This document shows positions 1 through 8,515 of a DNA stretch of 34,407 nucleotides, in pieces. Source of the stretch: Nitrososphaerota archaeon (GTDB lineage Archaea; Thermoproteota; Nitrososphaeria; Nitrososphaerales; UBA57). Position 1 is the stretch's first letter; each line of letters opens with the position of its first letter. Location: NCBI GenBank assembly GCA_024860875.1, contig JACPSZ010000012.1:1-34407 (forward strand), in the 5' to 3' direction. The translations under genes and the position numbers were made by a program. The notes below the pieces were generated by a model, which saw nothing but the letters and a program-made list of their open reading frames with translations, had not been told where the DNA came from and searched no databases.

Positions 1-1
1 C

Positions 2-340
2 GCTAAGGCATATGGTGCGAGCGTTAATGCATTTGTGGAGCAGACCAGAGAAAGATTTCTTATTGTCAATATTGCCTATGACTATCCCTCGTCAGGTAGG
101 GTAACAATCTGGTTCTACAACTATGGCTCTATTGGTACTGAGATAACGACGATCTATGGTGGAACCTCACCGTCGAGTCTTACCAGCATCTCATCTGGTT
201 CTCTACCTCTTCCCGTGAGCCAGGGGGCGTTAGGTAGCATAGATGTTGCCATTCCAGGTGCTTGCACCGCTGGGTCGACCTGCTATTTCAAAGCTCTAGG
301 AGCGAAAGGCAATACCCAGCTGTATTTCCAGCTGAGGTGA
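2..340 (+). CDS. Pilin-like secreted protein, C-terminal part (5' end outside window)
   Basis: The frame is open from the first base of the window to a TGA at 338-340, so this is the C-terminal 112 residues of a longer protein. A GTG at 35 could be taken as a start, but the open frame upstream argues against it. The visible part is rich in Thr, Ser, Gly and Tyr with alternating hydrophobic residues, as in the beta-rich C-terminal domain of archaeal pilins and archaellins, and it has one Cys pair (GACTAGSTC). The next pilin-like gene starts 6 bases downstream, followed by the assembly ATPase and platform protein, so a role as a pilus or archaellum-like filament subunit is likely. The N-terminal class III signal that would prove this lies outside the window. 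Confidence 0.6.
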   Translation, partial: AKAYGASVNAFVEQTRERFLIVNIAYDYPSSGRVTIWFYNYGSIGTEITTIYGGTSPSSLTSISSGSLPLPVSQGALGSIDVAIPGACTAGSTCYFKALGAKGNTQLYFQLR

Positions 341-346
341 GTCTGG

Positions 347-883
347 ATGAAGAAGACTCATAAGCCTAGAAGAAAGGCTCTGGCAGCTACACTCGGAGCG
401 GTGATCCTCTTCGCAATGCTCTTCACGACTGGTGCAGCATACTTCCTCTTCATAACCACGCAACAGCAAGGCCTGAATAACCAGCTTCTGACCGCAAGCG
501 CGACCCAAAACGACCGTCTCTCAGAGCGCTACACCCTCGTGTCATTCACATGCTTTACATCTGATGCGCAGCATACTGGATGCGCAGCAGCTGGCAAAAT
601 AGGCATTAACATTACAAACTCAAGCCCAGTAGCGATCAAAATTATAGTGATCATCGTCTCGAGTTCTTCGACGGTATCCGTACGCGATGGGCAGTCGGGC
701 AGCCAGACCACCCCGAACGTACCCTTCACAATCAACCCCGGTACTAGCAAGAATTACATCGACACAGGAGTTACTCCAACGTCAGGTGTGACCTACACAC
801 TCGGTAGCCCAAGCCCTCATCAGCCAAGGTGTAGGAGATATTCAGATGAGTTTCGACAGCTTCAAATGGGCCACGCAGAATAG
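347..883 (+). CDS. Type IV pilin-like protein, N-terminal part; probably frameshifted into the next ORF
   Basis: The protein starts with a basic stretch (MKKTHKPRRKA) followed by one hydrophobic helix at about residues 11-36, as in archaeal class III (pilin) signal peptides. A beta-rich domain follows with FTCF and GCAAAG cysteines and the phrase INITNSSPVAIKI. The last ~30 residues (from about base 800) turn abruptly Arg/Pro/His-rich and look non-coding. From about base 800 the +1 frame instead reads smoothly into the ORF at 846-1325. The simplest reading is one gene of about 326 codons (347-1325) broken by a single-base shift near 797-801; two overlapping genes is the alternative. It lies between another pilin-like gene and the pilus ATPase. 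Confidence 0.65.
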   Translation: MKKTHKPRRKALAATLGAVILFAMLFTTGAAYFLFITTQQQGLNNQLLTASATQNDRLSERYTLVSFTCFTSDAQHTGCAAAGKIGINITNSSPVAIKIIVIIVSSSSTVSVRDGQSGSQTTPNVPFTINPGTSKNYIDTGVTPTSGVTYTLGSPSPHQPRCRRYSDEFRQLQMGHAE

Positions 884-1325
884 CGTTCCCCTAAGCTGGA
901 CTTCTGCAGCTACAATAACCAGTGGACAGGCTAAAGTGATCTGGAAAGTGGAAATTGTGAACCACTCAGACAAGGACATATTTCTGAACAACAAAGGCGT
1001 ACTAGCCGTCTCACGACCCGGAGGTGCTAATACCCAGGTCTGGTATATAGTCAGCACTGTCACCGACTCCACTGGAGCGATCACTGCCCTTGGAAGCGGA
1101 TCATACATCCTAATAGCTGCAAACCCTCCGAACATGGCGGTGGGTGGCCCACCTGTCACCGTGTACTTCGCCGCCGGGGCAATAGGCGGTAATTCCCCTA
1201 ATACCTTCCCAGCACAAAGTGATGTGTACTTCATCTTTATAGGGCTAGCCGGGACGTATACTACTGCAGGATCCACAGACCTGTATTCCCAGCTAATTCC
1301 ATTCAAGACTACCTTTGCCAACTAG
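846..1325 (+). CDS. Second beta-rich domain of the pilin-like protein (separate ORF or frameshifted continuation)
   Basis: This 159-residue ORF has no signal peptide or membrane helix, which would be odd for a stand-alone filament protein. It resembles an extracellular beta-sandwich: WTSAATITSGQAKVIWKVEIVNHS, then alternating hydrophobic strands with Gly/Thr/Ala. The ATG at 846 has a GGAG-like sequence a few bases upstream, so independent initiation is possible. However, the same frame is open back to base 792 with protein-like composition (SVAQALISQGVGDIQ), overlapping the implausible tail of the upstream ORF. I infer that it is the C-terminal domain of the protein starting at 347. The gap to the ATPase start is 14 bases, consistent with one operon. 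Confidence 0.6.
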   Translation: MSFDSFKWATQNSVPLSWTSAATITSGQAKVIWKVEIVNHSDKDIFLNNKGVLAVSRPGGANTQVWYIVSTVTDSTGAITALGSGSYILIAANPPNMAVGGPPVTVYFAAGAIGGNSPNTFPAQSDVYFIFIGLAGTYTTAGSTDLYSQLIPFKTTFAN

Positions 1326-1339
1326 AGGTAAGAGTAGAA

Positions 1340-2989
1340 TTGAGATTTGGCAAGTCAAAGGAGCAGAATCGGCCTTCTAAAACCGTTGCTGACAAGGACT
1401 CGGAAAAGGTGGATAAGCGGTTACCGAAGAAGCTAAAAATCAGGTTTCCGCTCACCGTCCCCCCCATTCCCACAACAGTCAAGCTTTTTGAGCGCTATCC
1501 GCTCAACAGTCCCTTCACGTATGCCGTAATCGCTCAGGATCCCTCATCCGCAGCAAAAAGATATTATCTAGACGAGGTGGGTCTATCGATGCAGGAAGGA
1601 GCCATCTACACATATCTTCTCGACACCCTTGAGAATGAACTAACCATTCCTAGGTCCCAAATCAACCCTAAAGAGTACTTCACTCGACAAGCGGAGAGAG
1701 CTGTCTTGAAATATAAAATGAAAATTCCAGAGACTTCTTGGAACAAGATCCTGTACTTTGCCCAGAGAGACTTAGTCGGGTTTGGATTGCTCGACGGGCT
1801 GATGCGAGACTTGCAGATAGAGGATATCTCGATCGATGGAGTTGCAAAACCTGTTTTCATACATCACCGTAAGTACGAGAACCTGGAGACGAACATAATC
1901 TTCAAGGATGATGAAGAACTAGACAACTTGACTGCCCGATTCTCGCATATGGCTGGCAAGCACATATCCACGGCATTCCCGATAGTTCAGGGCACTCTTC
2001 CTGGTAGGCACCGCCTGTCAGCGACCTTTAGACGCGAGATCTCCCCTTATGGCGGAACGATGACAATACGAAAATTCAGGGAGGACCCGCTCACCATAAT
2101 GGACATGTTAAACATGAATGTATTAGATCATGGGCTTGCAGCCTACATTTGGCTTTTGATGGAAAATAGGGCTACGGCCATAGTCGTTGGCGCAACCGGA
2201 TCTGGCAAGACAACCTTCCTGAATGCTATACTGACATTGACAAGGATGAATTCCAAGATAGTTACGATCGAAGAAGTTCAAGAGATCAACATGGCCCATC
2301 CAAATTGGGCTGCACTTCTTTCACGACAAAGCTATTCTGCAGGCAATGAGGGTGCTGGGGAGGTGGGGCTGTTTGACCTAGTCAAAACGGCAATGAGAAT
2401 GAGACCTGACATCATCGTAGTCGGTGAGGTAAGGGGTGAGGAAGCCTACGTGCTCTTCCAAGCTATAAGTACAGGGCACGGAGGTCTATGCACTCTTCAC
2501 GCAGACGATGTAAGTTCAGCAATACAGAGGTTGACGTCAAAACCCATGGATGTTGCCCCTGCGTTTATCCCATTCCTAGATCTCGTATTTACCGTTAGAA
2601 GAATCTCGATCCCAACTGCAGGCGGTGGTTTTAGATCTGTTAGAAGAATCATATCTGTTGACGAAGTAGTTAGTGTGGGCAACTACATCAGAGTTTTTCA
2701 GTGGGAACCCAGCACCGACAAATATCACACATACCCGCTGAAAAATAGCGTCAAACTAACGAGGTTGGCTAGGGACCTTGGCTTATCACTTGCAGAGCTG
2801 CTGGACGAGGTCAATAGGAGAAGCCTGGTCCTTAAGTGGATTCAGCAGAGGGGTATTCGAAACTATAAAGACCTCTCAAATCTGTTCGAGGACTACGTTT
2901 CGCGCCGCCAGGAGACCTACGAGAAGGCGGTCGAGGAACTTCGGGAATTTGGCTCAAGGAGTGAAGTACTACAGGGGGTCAAATTCTGA
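1340..2989 (+). CDS. Type II/IV secretion ATPase, FlaI/TadA/PilB type
   Basis: A 549-residue hexameric ATPase family member that would power assembly of the pilin-like proteins encoded upstream. The N-terminal ~270 residues match the family's N-terminal domain (for example EDISIDG near 161-167). The Walker A motif is GATGSGKT at about 284-291, the Asp box is ITIEEVQE near 308-315, Walker B is DIIVVGE at about 357-363, and the His box is GHGGLCTLHAD at about 379-389. The start is a TTG 14 bases after the preceding stop. The C-terminal ~100 residues are an Arg/Glu-rich helical extension. It is followed 11 bases later by the platform protein, so ATPase and platform are an operon pair. I cannot decide between archaellum (FlaI) and adhesive pilus (Aap/Tad-like), because no FlaF/G/H or prepilin peptidase gene is visible. 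Confidence 0.93.
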   Translation: MRFGKSKEQNRPSKTVADKDSEKVDKRLPKKLKIRFPLTVPPIPTTVKLFERYPLNSPFTYAVIAQDPSSAAKRYYLDEVGLSMQEGAIYTYLLDTLENELTIPRSQINPKEYFTRQAERAVLKYKMKIPETSWNKILYFAQRDLVGFGLLDGLMRDLQIEDISIDGVAKPVFIHHRKYENLETNIIFKDDEELDNLTARFSHMAGKHISTAFPIVQGTLPGRHRLSATFRREISPYGGTMTIRKFREDPLTIMDMLNMNVLDHGLAAYIWLLMENRATAIVVGATGSGKTTFLNAILTLTRMNSKIVTIEEVQEINMAHPNWAALLSRQSYSAGNEGAGEVGLFDLVKTAMRMRPDIIVVGEVRGEEAYVLFQAISTGHGGLCTLHADDVSSAIQRLTSKPMDVAPAFIPFLDLVFTVRRISIPTAGGGFRSVRRIISVDEVVSVGNYIRVFQWEPSTDKYHTYPLKNSVKLTRLARDLGLSLAELLDEVNRRSLVLKWIQQRGIRNYKDLSNLFEDYVSRRQETYEKAVEELREFGSRSEVLQGVKF

Positions 2990-3000
2990 GTCAAAGAACC

Positions 3001-4737
3001 ATGCAGAAGGCGCTCAAGAAGGCCAAAGAGGAGCCGTTGCTTTCCTTCTTCGATAAATTTACTTCAGTCGCTCTTATAATTTTCGGAAAACCCTCGAGGC
3101 GAATCGCAAGGGGAATTCCAACGCTACGGGACGAGATACTCAAGTCAAACATGTACATCACGCCTGAAGGCATGGTATCTGTAGCTTTATTTGTTGCAAC
3201 CTTATGCCTTGCAGGAGCTGCCATAGGAACCCTTTGGGGACTCACACATGGCATGCCCATCCTAGCCCTACTTGCTCTTCTAACTCCAGTCGTATTTCTG
3301 GTCGCCTTAAATGGTCCCAAGATCAGTCAATCCTCTCGCGCGGGTGCCTTGGACAACGAGCTGCCATTTGTGATAGGTTTCATGGTGGTCCTTGCAGGTG
3401 GTGGCGTCTCACCTCTAGGCACCCTCAGGAGGATTACGCAATTGAACCTATTCCCGTCTGCCGTCAAGGAAGCCAAGAGAATACTTGTTGACATTGAAGT
3501 CTTTGGCATGGACCCGATTTCAGCGTTGGAAAGGGCAGCAAGGTACAATCCAAACAAATTCTTTTCTGAATTTCTATATGGATACACTTCTGTCCTAAGG
3601 ACCGGAGGAGATTCAACGAGCTACCTCAACACTAAGCTTACAGAAGTCTTCGAAAATAGGAGCACGCGAATAAAGAAATCTTCGGATACTATTGCATCGC
3701 TGGCGGAAGGGTATGTAGCGGTCACGGCCTTGCTTGGCATAACCCTTTTTACACTTTTCCAGGTTCAGGCTCTAATCTCGCACACGTCAGGTGGCATGGA
3801 GAATCTCTTTATGTTCGCGTTCGTTGTCGTACCCCTTTTATCTCTAATGTTCATCTGGATCTTGGATGGTGCAGGGCCTAAGCAGCCCTATGTCGACTAT
3901 CGGCCGTATAAGGTCTTTCTTGTCTCGATTCCGATTGGGCTAGCAGCCTACTTCTTACCTGCTCCTTTACTGGGATTCCTCCACATCGCTATTTCGTTGA
4001 AAGGCTATCTCCAGTTATCTCTAGCACTTATGGCAATGATGATTATGCCCGCGATATTTGCGATACGGTATTCCAGAGAGAAGCGTGGTCTGGAGAAGCT
4101 GTTACCCGAGTTAACACAGGACATGGCCGAAAGTCGTAAGATAGGTCTCCCACCTGAAAGAAGTATAGAGATGCTGTCCGAAAAAAACTACGGAAGGTTG
4201 TCGAAACATGTCAAGAAGATGGGCGTCCAGCTTTCTTGGGGGGTGGCGCTAAGGAAGGTGATATCTACATTCACATCGGGAATACATAGCTGGCTTACCA
4301 GAGCAGTAGGAACTTTGATAGTCGAGGTCGTTGACATTGGTGGAGGCACAATAAGCAGTTTCACTGAAATGTCCAACTTTACCAGAAAAATAAACAGCAT
4401 GGAAGCGGAGAGGAGGTCGGCCCTAAAGCCCTATCTATTCGTTATATATATGGCAGCCATGATGGTCGTGGTTACAACTTTTTTGATGACTTTCTTCATG
4501 ACACAATCCGCAGCTACAGGCTTTTCATCTGTTCCTGGAAGTAGCCCAGAGCAGACCGCAGCGACTATCGATCAACTACTCGTAGCTGCGATATTCGAGA
4601 CATGGGTGATAGGGTTTGTCGCAGGGAAGATGGGGGAGGGAAGTACTTCAGACGGCTTCAAGCACTCTCTCATGCTTGTAGTCATAAGTTTGGTTTCCGT
4701 ATATGCTGCAAGCTACTTCGTGTCCCTCCCAGTATAG
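3001..4737 (+). CDS. Type IV pilus/archaellum platform membrane protein, FlaJ/TadC type
   Basis: A 578-residue polytopic membrane protein with two T2SSF-type halves. The first soluble part (about residues 115-220) is followed by a membrane block (about 240-285 and 305-355). The second soluble part (about 365-475, including LLPELTQDMAESRKIGLPPERSIEML) is followed by C-terminal helices near 480-505, 530-550 and 555-575. Proteins of this family form the inner-membrane base on which the filament is assembled and bind the cognate ATPase, encoded immediately upstream. The ATG start at 3001 sits 11 bases after the ATPase stop. Length and two-part layout fit archaeal FlaJ/PilC-like proteins. Confidence 0.9.
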   Translation: MQKALKKAKEEPLLSFFDKFTSVALIIFGKPSRRIARGIPTLRDEILKSNMYITPEGMVSVALFVATLCLAGAAIGTLWGLTHGMPILALLALLTPVVFLVALNGPKISQSSRAGALDNELPFVIGFMVVLAGGGVSPLGTLRRITQLNLFPSAVKEAKRILVDIEVFGMDPISALERAARYNPNKFFSEFLYGYTSVLRTGGDSTSYLNTKLTEVFENRSTRIKKSSDTIASLAEGYVAVTALLGITLFTLFQVQALISHTSGGMENLFMFAFVVVPLLSLMFIWILDGAGPKQPYVDYRPYKVFLVSIPIGLAAYFLPAPLLGFLHIAISLKGYLQLSLALMAMMIMPAIFAIRYSREKRGLEKLLPELTQDMAESRKIGLPPERSIEMLSEKNYGRLSKHVKKMGVQLSWGVALRKVISTFTSGIHSWLTRAVGTLIVEVVDIGGGTISSFTEMSNFTRKINSMEAERRSALKPYLFVIYMAAMMVVVTTFLMTFFMTQSAATGFSSVPGSSPEQTAATIDQLLVAAIFETWVIGFVAGKMGEGSTSDGFKHSLMLVVISLVSVYAASYFVSLPV

Positions 4738-4816
4738 AATTAGACACACAACAGTTTCGATGCTCCGGTTCTGAAATTCACAAGCCTTAAGTTCATTTCA
4801 GCCAACGAACACCAGA

Positions 4817-5149
4817 GTGCCATCAGAAAATCCAGATTCAAAGGTAATCGTCCCAAATAAAAATGGGGAAACTATACAGGGACTATCTAACAGCACGATT
4901 ACAGCCTCGCCTGATTACGAGATACCGTCAGAGGTTCGCCCAGGTTGGGCCCATCAAGAAACTGGTGAGAATATTGTTGCAACCGTAGTTGATATTACAT
5001 CAATAATGGTTGCCTACAAGTTGGGAATGGATCAGTATGGCATTGTTTCAGCACTCGCATATGCGGCGTTCGACGCATATATAGTGATTTGGCAGAGAAA
5101 AAGGTTAACCAAATGGGTTCACAAGCTCATTACCTTCATATCTAGCTAG
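4817..5149 (+). CDS. Small hypothetical protein downstream of the pilus genes
   Basis: A 110-residue ORF with a GTG start 79 bases after the platform gene, on the same strand. Residues 1-50 are polar and probably unstructured. Residues 53-95 contain two moderately hydrophobic stretches (IVATVVDITSIMVAY and ISALAYAAFDAYIVIW), followed by a basic tail (QRKRLTKWVHKL), so a small membrane-associated protein is possible. I do not recognise a family. Its position suggests a pilus-related accessory role, but nothing in the sequence proves it. It is the last gene before the accessory island. Confidence 0.5.
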   Translation: MPSENPDSKVIVPNKNGETIQGLSNSTITASPDYEIPSEVRPGWAHQETGENIVATVVDITSIMVAYKLGMDQYGIVSALAYAAFDAYIVIWQRKRLTKWVHKLITFISS

Positions 5150-5185
5150 GGCATGATTTAGTATCAGGCCAGCTATTAGAGGTTT

Positions 5186-5204
5186 TTGGCGCCACCGGTC
5201 GGAC
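5186..5204 (+). repeat. Putative attachment site (distal copy), repeat of tRNA-Asn 3' end
   Basis: TTGGCGCCACCGGTCGGAC is identical, base for base and in the same orientation, to 13928-13946. The latter covers the last 15 bases of tRNA-Asn (3' acceptor strand, discriminator and T-stem 3' strand) plus four flanking bases. Beyond the 19 bases the two loci diverge, and no other part of a tRNA is present here. A displaced tRNA 3' end in direct orientation is the classic scar of tyrosine-recombinase integration into a tRNA gene. The flanked segment is about 8.7 kb. Confidence 0.7.
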
Positions 5205-5322
5205 AAGGATCAGATTTGATCCAAGATTTGGACTCTATTGGTCTTGGTAATGGGCGTAGGAACCCCTACCTGCTGCATAACCTAGTTTAGCTTTGTGCGG
5301 TTCAAGAGTGGAGTAAAAGCTA

Positions 5323-5735
5323 TCACCTGAATTTGATGTACATCACATGGGTCCACGATGCCAGTAGTCTCACAGGTTCCTGTGTACCTTATAGTGTTCC
5401 AGTACCGCTCAAGCCCGCCGAATCTCCGCTGGCGTTTATGATCTTCAGATCATAGCTGAACTCACCACTTAGAACGCCACTACCTTCCTCCCCAACTACT
5501 AGTGCCAGATTTACCCATTATTGTGGATCCTTATACATCGATGACATGGTATATTGCGTTCCCTTGAAGGTCTATCGTTACGGTTCCCCCGAAGGTATAG
5601 GTATAGCTGTAAAGTCTCTGTCCACCCAACCAGATCTAGTAACCGTAAGTATGTATCCACTCCCACCCTTTTGAAAACAAGTAACAGGTTTGGAGGGTCA
5701 ATTACGCTGTAGACAATATGAATATAGGTCTCACT
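5323..5735 (-). pseudogene. Decayed DUF3224-like secreted protein gene (paralogue of 14523-15059)
   Basis: No intact ORF exists here, but the minus strand reads in pieces that match the intact protein at 14523-15059. One frame gives SYTYTFGGTVTIDLQGNAIY then HVIDV, versus YTFEGRVTITPTGTANYHVID in the intact copy. A stop follows at 5531-5533, then GKSGT, then a frame change to LVVGEEGSGVLSGEFSYDLK and IINASGDSAGLSGTGTL, with another stop at about 5389-5391. Upstream, TYIHIVYSV...LLLVFK matches SFIIVSTEIVGGKIVLNVKG. At least two stops and two frame changes are needed, so it is a pseudogene. It starts about 120 bases inside the proposed attachment site. Most of the otherwise empty 5150-5940 stretch is this relic. 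Confidence 0.7.
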
Positions 5736-5939
5736 TTAACTCTCCGGAGCTCGTGAATCTTTGCAGACGACTGAATTATTCATTTGTGTGATCTGAATTA
5801 GGCAAAAAGACTTCTAATTTTTCTTCACCATTTGTTTTCTTGTAGAAAATCTGCTCAAAAGCCCTAAAATTTCTGCTCCGGACATGAGTTCTAGAGCCCA
5901 AATGCGTAGATGCTAAATGCAGGTTAGAGGTCTAGGGGA

Positions 5940-6419
5940 ATGGTAACTATGGCACCGCGCACAAAGGCTATCGGCATCATCACTGCCATCTCACTTGCAG
6001 CATTGCTGTTTCACACCTTCCCCAACTCTGCGGCTAGTCCCTGTAGTCTAACTGGCTCCTTAAGCGGAATCGTTGTTCGCCCACCAAACACAACATCAGG
6101 CCCTTGGGATTTCAGCATAGCAATTGCTCCATCTATAAAAGAGGTAAATGGAATTGTCCAGGGGTCATTGACTGGAACCTTCTCTGCAACCGGACTGGGG
6201 ATAGAGAGCAGCACAGTTTCTGGACAGTGGAGCTACAACAAACAGACTGAGAAGATTCTCATAATGCTTTCAGGTGACGGATTCAGAGTCGATATCTCCA
6301 TACTCAACCTCCCAAGTCCGGGCTTTACCTTCTCAGGAATCCTGTATGTAGATGGTAGTCGGCCTGCCATGCTGGTGAAGGGTGAAGATTCCGGTTCCAT
6401 AAGCTGCGCGGTTCCATAA
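5940..6419 (+). CDS. Small secreted protein of unknown function
   Basis: A 159-residue protein with an N-terminal signal peptide (hydrophobic AIGIITAISLAALLF at about residues 10-24, with likely cleavage after PNSAAS). A beta-rich domain follows with one Cys near the mature N-terminus (PCSL) and one near the C-terminus (SISC). Phrases such as GSLTGTFSATG and VSGQWSYN recall the repeated beta-strands of DUF3224-like barrels, so distant kinship with the neighbouring pseudogene is possible but unproven. The start could be ATG 5940 or ATG 5949. The 3' end is altered by a 17-bp tandem duplication: without it the protein would end ...GSISCA at a TAG, and with it the protein ends ...GSISCAVP at a TAA. 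Confidence 0.6.
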   Translation: MVTMAPRTKAIGIITAISLAALLFHTFPNSAASPCSLTGSLSGIVVRPPNTTSGPWDFSIAIAPSIKEVNGIVQGSLTGTFSATGLGIESSTVSGQWSYNKQTEKILIMLSGDGFRVDISILNLPSPGFTFSGILYVDGSRPAMLVKGEDSGSISCAVP

Positions 6420-6425
6420 GCTGCG
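6392..6425 (+). repeat. 17-bp perfect tandem duplication at the 3' end of the 5940 gene
   Basis: CGGTTCCATAAGCTGCG occurs at 6392-6408 and immediately again at 6409-6425. Because 17 is not a multiple of three, the second copy is read in another frame and supplies the present stop codon (TAA 6417-6419). The ancestral stop was probably the TAG at 6427-6429. Confidence 0.9.
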
Positions 6426-7229
6426 CCTAGTCTGGTTCGATTAATGAATCGACTAGGTAGGTAGCAACCGCTCCTAATTTTCATTCTGCTTTTTTATGCC
6501 ACTTCACAATAGAACCATTATCGAGCGGGTTCCATTGTCGCGCCGGTTGGGCTATTTAATCCCGTGGTGAGAATTTCCCACATCCTACCTGATTCAAAAC
6601 CTTGCCGTGTTGCCTATGCGACCTGAATCTCGTCAATGTTACATGCGAATGATTATGGATGAAATCCATGGGAGACCAAAAGTAGGCTAGAATTAAAATA
6701 CATTCAATGGGCATTTGCCCCATAGGCATCTAGCGCGCGCTAGGGCGGACTAGACTAACAATTTACCCGCATGTGGCCAAGTTTGTGACATCTAGTAGTT
6801 GACAGATCTTAGTCGACCTATCAAGTAGGGAGTCCTAGTCGGGACTTGAACGCAAGCGTGGTCAGCATATTCCCAAGTTTTGATGGTCCGAGCTAATTCC
6901 TTTATTTTGCCCTCCGTACGGGTGCATCAACTAAGCGTGAGTGGGGGGAGGGGTCCTCAGTCAAGTCAGCCATAAAATTCACGATGGGCGGCAGAGGATC
7001 ACTTCGCGCGCTCCCCTTCTTCATGACATTTTCCAAGATTTTCATAATTATGTCGTATGGATGCTTTGATGGGGTTGCTGCTGACACTAAAGGAGTGTCT
7101 CCTGACTTATCTTTTTGACTGGCTCAATCTTCATGCTAACAGCACTTTATCAGGGATGACTCGCCTTAAAGAATGGAAAGAAAAGAATGGAGAGTAGGTT
7201 GAAGTCATTCTAGGATATGTAGCCACTTG
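6420..7229. other. Gene-poor island stretch with a weak ORF and palindromes
   Basis: I see no convincing gene here. A T-rich run at about 6476-6496 after the 5940 gene could be a terminator. A perfect 14-bp palindrome CTAGCGCGCGCTAG lies at 6730-6743, and a near-palindrome ATGGGCATTTGCCCCAT lies just before it. A minus-strand ORF at 6902-7087 (61 residues, starting MSAATPSKHPYDIIMKILEN) is the only open frame of note; it has no recognisable domain and could be chance or a gene remnant. A tRNA T-loop-like string near 6840-6852 does not fold into a tRNA. Confidence 0.4.
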
Positions 7230-8432
7230 CTATCTTCGTTCCAGCTGGTCTGCTAGGCCCTTGGCCTCATTCACTATGGAGTCGATCCTTCTTTGTATAT
7301 CATTTACTGCGTTTGTATCCTGCTGCTTTAGCTTCTCAACCAGATCCTTCATCAAGTTCCCGGCTTCGTCTATCTTTGCCTTTAGTGAGGTTGTATCTGC
7401 ACCTTTTTCTCTGAGTATCTCAGCTCTGTCCTCTAGCACCTTGATAGCGACTTTGTTCTTATCCGACTTTTCAATTGCTGAGCCAAGGTCAGGATTTCTC
7501 TGCTTGATCTCGCTTATGACTTGGGCGACTTCTCCTCTCAGTTCTCCAAGTTTGGGCATCGCATCCTGAACTCTCCCTTCTTGTATCATCTCCCTCGCTT
7601 CAGCAACCTTGGCCTTCGCCCTCTCTTCAGCTCTGCTAATTGCCTGCAAGGCAGTTTGTATTCCCTGTCTAGCGGGTGCAGGAAGCCTCTGTAACAGTCC
7701 TTCTAGGACACTTCTTGCTACACCTGTTGCGTTATCAAGGCGCTCCTCAATACCCTCTACGTATTGCATGCTCTGATTCCTCTTGTTTCTGTCAATCGCG
7801 GGTCTTAGAGCCGCAACGGATTGACCGATGGCGTTCTCGCTCGCTTCCAGATCTTTAGCTGCGTCATCCACTCTGCCAGCTCTAGCTTGCTCCCTCACCT
7901 TTTCGACAAGTGCCTTGGTTTCAGATAGCTTAGCTTTAACATTAGACACATTCAATCCCTTCTTTTCAGCCGTTGCTACAGCCTCCTCCATCCTCTTGCT
8001 GGCTTCTGCCAGTCTCTCCGCAGCAGACTCTATTTGGCGGGCCTTGATGGCTTGCGCTTCAGCCGGGGTGCGTGAGCTTTCCAGCTGGGGACTTATGTTC
8101 ACCATAGCATCCTTTATGCTCTGAAGTGCCTGTATCACCTTCTGTCTTGCTTCAGCTAACCTTCCTTGATCTCTTAGTTGTACAGCTTCCTTTGCTATGG
8201 CTAATCCATCTAGTCGCTTCTGTTCTACTTGTGCAGGAATAGAGACACCGCGGGACTTTGCTAGCGAGAAAGCCTCCTCTGCACTCTTCCCTGCATTATC
8301 CAAAATTTCTAGCAGTTTGTCCGTAGTTACCCGTTCATCTTGTGCTTGCTGGGCATAGCTTGGCAAGACTACAGTTAACATTGATCCGAGCAGGATGCTC
8401 AGGATAGTCATACTTGCAAACATATTTTTCAT
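7230..8432 (-). CDS. Secreted coiled-coil repeat protein
   Basis: I prefer the ATG at 8432 (400 residues) over an in-frame ATG at 8480. It is preceded at optimal spacing by a GGTGGTGA ribosome-binding sequence and opens directly with a signal peptide (MKNMFASMTILSILLGSMLT, cleavage after PSYA). The rest is almost entirely Ala/Glu/Lys/Arg-rich amphipathic helix with loosely repeated units of the form AEKKGLNVSNVKAKL...AGRVDDAAKDLE, EIL-REKGADTTSLKAKI and AREMIQEGRVQDAMPKL. These suggest helical hairpins or coiled coils outside the cell. No C-terminal anchor is seen. The same unit (AKAKGVNVADAEAILQRA) occurs in the juxtamembrane linker of the membrane regulator at 12531-13643. I do not know its function; a surface or scaffold partner is a reasonable inference. 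It shares a promoter element with the 8516 gene. Confidence 0.75.
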   Translation of the reverse strand: MKNMFASMTILSILLGSMLTVVLPSYAQQAQDERVTTDKLLEILDNAGKSAEEAFSLAKSRGVSIPAQVEQKRLDGLAIAKEAVQLRDQGRLAEARQKVIQALQSIKDAMVNISPQLESSRTPAEAQAIKARQIESAAERLAEASKRMEEAVATAEKKGLNVSNVKAKLSETKALVEKVREQARAGRVDDAAKDLEASENAIGQSVAALRPAIDRNKRNQSMQYVEGIEERLDNATGVARSVLEGLLQRLPAPARQGIQTALQAISRAEERAKAKVAEAREMIQEGRVQDAMPKLGELRGEVAQVISEIKQRNPDLGSAIEKSDKNKVAIKVLEDRAEILREKGADTTSLKAKIDEAGNLMKDLVEKLKQQDTNAVNDIQRRIDSIVNEAKGLADQLERR

Positions 8433-8439
8433 ATCAAGT

Positions 8440-8447
8440 TCACCACC
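8440..8447 (-). promoter_or_regulatory. Strong ribosome-binding site fixing the 8432 start
   Basis: On the minus strand GGTGGTGA precedes the ATG at 8432 by 7 bases and is complementary to the 3' end of archaeal 16S rRNA. It supports the downstream start over the ATG at 8480. Confidence 0.6.
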
Positions 8448-8482
8448 GAACTTATCGCAGGGCAGTAATAATAAGAACACCC

Positions 8483-8498
8483 TGAAACAGGTATTCCA
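8483..8498 (-). promoter_or_regulatory. Palindrome-like operator upstream of the coiled-coil gene
   Basis: TGAAACAGGTATTCCA on the + strand keeps one perfect arm (TGAAACA) and a degraded second arm of the perfect palindrome found at 9380-9395. It ends 8 bases before a TATA-like AT-rich box (about 8466-8474), exactly the spacing seen at the 8516 gene. Read on the minus strand, both loci share TGTTTCA-N-GGT-N-TTCTT. It overlaps the position where BRE and TFB would bind, so a bound regulator could block or help transcription. Confidence 0.55.
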
Positions 8499-8515
8499 CT
8501 GGATATTTCAGCCAC

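Noticed and set aside
842-1321. Long minus-strand ORF opposite the second pilin-like domain
   Set aside because: It exactly mirrors the + strand ORF and has no family features; the + strand frame fits the operon and reads as a beta-rich secreted domain.
6838-6870. tRNA-like string GGGACTTGAAC suggesting another tRNA or tRNA fragment on the minus strand
   Set aside because: The flanking bases do not form a T-stem or acceptor pairing, and no D-arm or anticodon arm can be drawn nearby.
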